In this document: positions 24,064 through 26,152 of the stretch, piece by piece
Numbering within the stretch: the first letter of the stretch is position 1
Layout of the letters: each line of letters starts with the position of its first letter
Source: an uncultured bacterium
GTDB lineage: Bacteria > Actinomycetota > Coriobacteriia > Coriobacteriales > Coriobacteriaceae
Assembly (NCBI GenBank): GCA_905215445.1
Contig: CAJMPZ010000033.1
Location: 1-26,152, forward strand
Direction of reading: 5' to 3'
Length of the DNA: 26,152 bases
Notes under the pieces: model-generated
Database searches by the model: none
Seen by the model: the letters and a program-made list of their open reading frames with translations, nothing else
What the model was told of the DNA's origin: nothing
Program-made: the position numbers and the translations under genes

Positions 24064-24096
24064 ATGATTTTTCTGGGACGAGGATTAAAAAATCAT
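24064..24096 (+). promoter_or_regulatory. Inverted repeat before queH
   Basis: ATGATTTTT (24064-24072) and AAAAATCAT (24088-24096) form a perfect 9-bp inverted repeat with a 15-nt spacer, ending just upstream of the queH ribosome binding site. It could be an operator or a leader hairpin. It does not match a preQ1 riboswitch. Confidence 0.4.
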
Positions 24097-24115
24097 TGTG
24101 GGAGAGGAGATGTCC

Positions 24116-24691
24116 ATGAAGCCGTTGCTGCTGCATGCTTGCTGCGCGCCGTGCTCGCTGGAGCCGGTTCGCCTGCTGCGCGAGGAAGGGTTTGAACCCA
24201 CAATCTGCTGGACAAACCCCAATATTCAACCGCGTGATGAATGGCGGCGGCGTTTGGACGAGCTGCGCCGGTGGTGTGCCGATGGCGACATCGAGCTCAT
24301 CGAGGCGGGGGAGGACCGCGAGCGCTGGGAGGTCGGCGTGGCCCCGCTGGGCGCCGATCGACCCCGTCGCTGTCGCGCGTGCTATGCCTTGCGCCTGGCC
24401 GAGGCATGCCGTGTGGCTCAGGAGCGTGGGTTTGAGTTTGTGGGCACGACGCTCGCCGTCTCGCCGTATCAGTTGTTCGAAACCTGCAATGATGTGTTGG
24501 AGCGTCTGGCTGCCGCCCGCGGTCTAACTCCGGTAATTCGCGATTTTCGCCCGTATTATCCCGAGGCCACGCGTCGTTCGCGCGAGCTGGGCATGTATCG
24601 GCAGAATTATTGCGGCTGCCGATTCTCGGCCGTCGAGGCGGCCATGGACCGCGCCCGCATCCGCGACGAGCGCAAAGCGTCCAAAAAGTAG
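24116..24691 (+). CDS. queH: Epoxyqueuosine reductase QueH
   Basis: This 191-aa cytoplasmic protein matches QueH (formerly DUF208), the cobalamin-independent enzyme that reduces epoxyqueuosine to queuosine in tRNA and replaces QueG. The Fe-S and redox cysteines are all present: Cys9, Cys10 and Cys13 in HACCAPC, Cys86 and Cys89 in RCRAC, and Cys166 and Cys168 in YCGC, plus the NPNI and TTLAVSPYQ blocks. ATG 24116 is chosen because GGAGAGGAG sits 7 nt upstream, whereas ATG 24110 and GTG 24098 overlap or precede that site. It is 64 bp before queA, so the last two steps of queuosine synthesis are encoded together. Confidence 0.93.
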   Translation: MKPLLLHACCAPCSLEPVRLLREEGFEPTICWTNPNIQPRDEWRRRLDELRRWCADGDIELIEAGEDRERWEVGVAPLGADRPRRCRACYALRLAEACRVAQERGFEFVGTTLAVSPYQLFETCNDVLERLAAARGLTPVIRDFRPYYPEATRRSRELGMYRQNYCGCRFSAVEAAMDRARIRDERKASKK

Positions 24692-24755
24692 TTCTTTTGG
24701 GCTGACAGCCTGCTAGGATGTAGAGCGGACTTTAGCTATATAAGGAGTATCCGAC

Positions 24756-25973
24756 GTGTCTATGCGTACCGATGATTTTGACTACAACCTTCCCGAGGAA
24801 CTGATCGCCCAGGCTCCTGCCGAGCCGCGCGACTCCTGCCGCCTGCTGGTGGTGGATCGCATGGGCTCCCAGGCGGGAACGCCGCTGGAGCACGGCGGTA
24901 GCGTTGAGCACCGTATCTTCCGCGATATCATCGACTATATCGAGCCAGGCGATGTGCTCGTCATCAACAAGACGCGCGTGATGCCGGCCCGCCTGATCGG
25001 TCGCAAAGCCGGCTCGGGTGGCGTGGTCGAGACGCTGCTGCTCAAGCGCCGCGAAGATGTTGACCCGCTGGGTCACGTTTGGGAGTGCCTGGTCAAGCCG
25101 GGCAAGCGTCTGAAGCCCGGTGCTCAGATTGAGTATCGCGCCGGTGGCGCCCATGCGCCCGAGGGGGCTCCCGTGGTGCTGACAGCCGAGGTTGTCGACT
25201 TTGTCACCGATAGCCGCGGTGGCCGCCTGGTGCGCTTTGAGCCGGCCGGGTGCAATGCCGCCGGCGACCCGCGCACGCTCGACGAGGCCATCCATGCTGC
25301 CGGCCACGTGCCGCTGCCGCCCTACATTACCGATTACGAGGGAGATCCCGAGAAGTACCAGACCGTTTACGCCATGAAGGAGGAGCACTCGGCTGCCGCT
25401 CCCACGGCGGGCCTACACTTTACCCCCGAGCTCATGGCCGCTATCGAGGCCAAGGGTGCGAAGTTTGCCGCCGTTGAGCTCGAGGTGGGCATCGACACCT
25501 TCCGCTTGGTTGAGGAGGACGACCCTACGCAGCACGTCATGCACACCGAGCGCTACCACGTGTCGCAGGAAGTTGTCGACGCCGTGCATAAGGCGAAGGC
25601 CGAGGGGCACCGCGTAATCGCCGTCGGCACCACCGCAGTGCGTTCGCTCGAGAGTGCGTTCGATGCGGAGGCGCCGGTGTCCGATCCGGCTGTGACGGCG
25701 CGCTATTTTGAGGGCCGCGAGGACGGCGCTGACACGCTCGGCCGCGGCGATATCGTGGTGCGCGAGAACGCGACGACGCAGCTCTACCTCATGCCCGGCT
25801 CGACCTATCACGTGGTCGACGCACTGATCACTAACTTCCACGTGCCGCGCTCCACGCTCATGATGCTCGTGAGCGCACTTGCCACCCGCGACCAGATCAT
25901 GGATGCCTACGCCGCCGCCATCGAGGAGCGCTACCGCTTCTTCAGCTTTGGCGACGCCATGCTTATTTGTTAG
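24756..25973 (+). CDS. queA: S-adenosylmethionine:tRNA ribosyltransferase-isomerase QueA
   Basis: This 405-aa cytoplasmic enzyme transfers and rearranges the ribosyl part of SAM onto preQ1 in tRNA to make epoxyqueuosine, the substrate of QueH. Signatures: FDYNLPEELIAQAPAEPRD at the N-terminus, DVLVINKTRVMPARL, HVPLPPYI, AAPTAGLHFTPELM, and LITNFHVPRSTLMMLVSA near residues 357-374. It is longer than the common ~345 aa because of insertions around the central barrel (for example after LRPGAQIEY-like positions ~125-170 and ~305-330), with all core motifs intact. The GTG start at 24756 lies 8 nt after AAGGAG, better spaced than ATG 24762. Its stop codon TAG is also the first three bases of the downstream repeat array. 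Confidence 0.95.
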   Translation: MSMRTDDFDYNLPEELIAQAPAEPRDSCRLLVVDRMGSQAGTPLEHGGSVEHRIFRDIIDYIEPGDVLVINKTRVMPARLIGRKAGSGGVVETLLLKRREDVDPLGHVWECLVKPGKRLKPGAQIEYRAGGAHAPEGAPVVLTAEVVDFVTDSRGGRLVRFEPAGCNAAGDPRTLDEAIHAAGHVPLPPYITDYEGDPEKYQTVYAMKEEHSAAAPTAGLHFTPELMAAIEAKGAKFAAVELEVGIDTFRLVEEDDPTQHVMHTERYHVSQEVVDAVHKAKAEGHRVIAVGTTAVRSLESAFDAEAPVSDPAVTARYFEGREDGADTLGRGDIVVRENATTQLYLMPGSTYHVVDALITNFHVPRSTLMMLVSALATRDQIMDAYAAAIEERYRFFSFGDAMLIC

Positions 25974-26152
25974 TTACGCGGTTCTACGAACCGCGTAACT
26001 GCTCGACGCTGCAAACGCCCCTAAGCGGCAATCTGACGTTCAATCGTCGGGCATGACCTTTGTAGTTACGCGGTTTTACCAAACCGCGTAACCGGTTGAC
26101 GCTGCAAACCCGCCAGAGCGGCAATCTGCCTTTCAACTTCGGCGGCATGACC
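25971..26152 (+). repeat. Tandem ~92-bp repeat with conserved hairpins (continues past window)
   Basis: Two units start at 25971 and 26063 (period 92 bp; the second reaches the window edge). Each opens with TAGTTACGCGGTT and a perfect 12-bp hairpin: 25972-25983 with 25989-26000, and 26065-26076 with 26081-26092. Shared later blocks are GACGCTGCAAAC, AGCGGCAATCTG, TTCAA and GCATGACC; CGCT/AGCG can form a second small stem in both. The loop differs (CTACG versus TACC) while the stem stays perfect. No T-tract follows, so a classical terminator is not obvious, although the first hairpin could end queA transcripts. Confidence 0.85.

Noticed and set aside
24055..24115. A preQ1 riboswitch upstream of queH-queA.
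   Set aside because: No preQ1-I or preQ1-II aptamer pattern is present; only a simple A/T dyad is seen.
1..26152. tRNA or rRNA genes, CRISPR arrays, intact transposases, or integrase-linked attachment sites.
   Set aside because: None were recognised on reading both strands; the repeats found are palindromic or tandem intergenic elements without associated recombinases.

Overview
The window looks like chromosomal DNA from a high-GC, anaerobic, Gram-positive gut actinobacterium, most likely Collinsella or a close relative in the Coriobacteriia. The reasons are the strong G/C preference at third codon positions, AGGAGG-type ribosome binding sites, a class III fructose-1,6-bisphosphatase, a C69 dipeptidase, an fchA-folD folate pair, and large cell-surface proteins with Ig-like and InlB-type repeats. 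The taxon is inferred from gene content; no rRNA or tRNA gene is visible.

Layout. 1-77 is the 3' end of an unidentified gene. 263-1752 is a two-gene one-carbon operon (fchA-folD) behind a promoter and a leader hairpin. 1753-2117 is an AT-rich intergenic island holding a 230-bp element with near-perfect 30-bp terminal inverted repeats. 2118-3641 is a C69 dipeptidase with its own terminator. 3790-5978 is a small phasin-like gene coupled to a UbiB/AarF-type atypical kinase. 5979-6642 is a long non-coding stretch holding an imperfect palindromic element and a cobalamin riboswitch. 6643-14043 holds two surface proteins: a 2167-aa Ig-repeat/DUF4430/beta-propeller/InlB protein with a C-terminal membrane anchor, then a translationally coupled 295-aa N-anchored DUF4430 protein, ending at a strong terminator.

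The minus strand then carries two GtrA-family membrane proteins and fbp (fbp-gtrA transcribed right to left). degV is on the plus strand, followed by a TIM-barrel protein of unknown role (minus), a previously easy-to-miss 56-aa single-TM protein (plus), and a metG-like synthetase plus an RsmB/F-type rRNA methyltransferase (minus). Last come a DUF3267 zincin (plus) and the queuosine genes queH and queA (plus). The window ends inside a tandem ~92-bp repeat whose units each carry a 12-bp perfect hairpin and which begins exactly at the queA stop codon.

Most striking system: the cobalamin riboswitch directly precedes two exported proteins that both carry the DUF4430 fold, the domain shared with the C-terminal part of vertebrate transcobalamin/intrinsic factor. 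This suggests a corrinoid-controlled cell-surface corrinoid-capture apparatus (inference). A second notable point is that FolD lacks the Lys and Gln needed for cyclohydrolase activity and sits next to FchA, which could supply that step.
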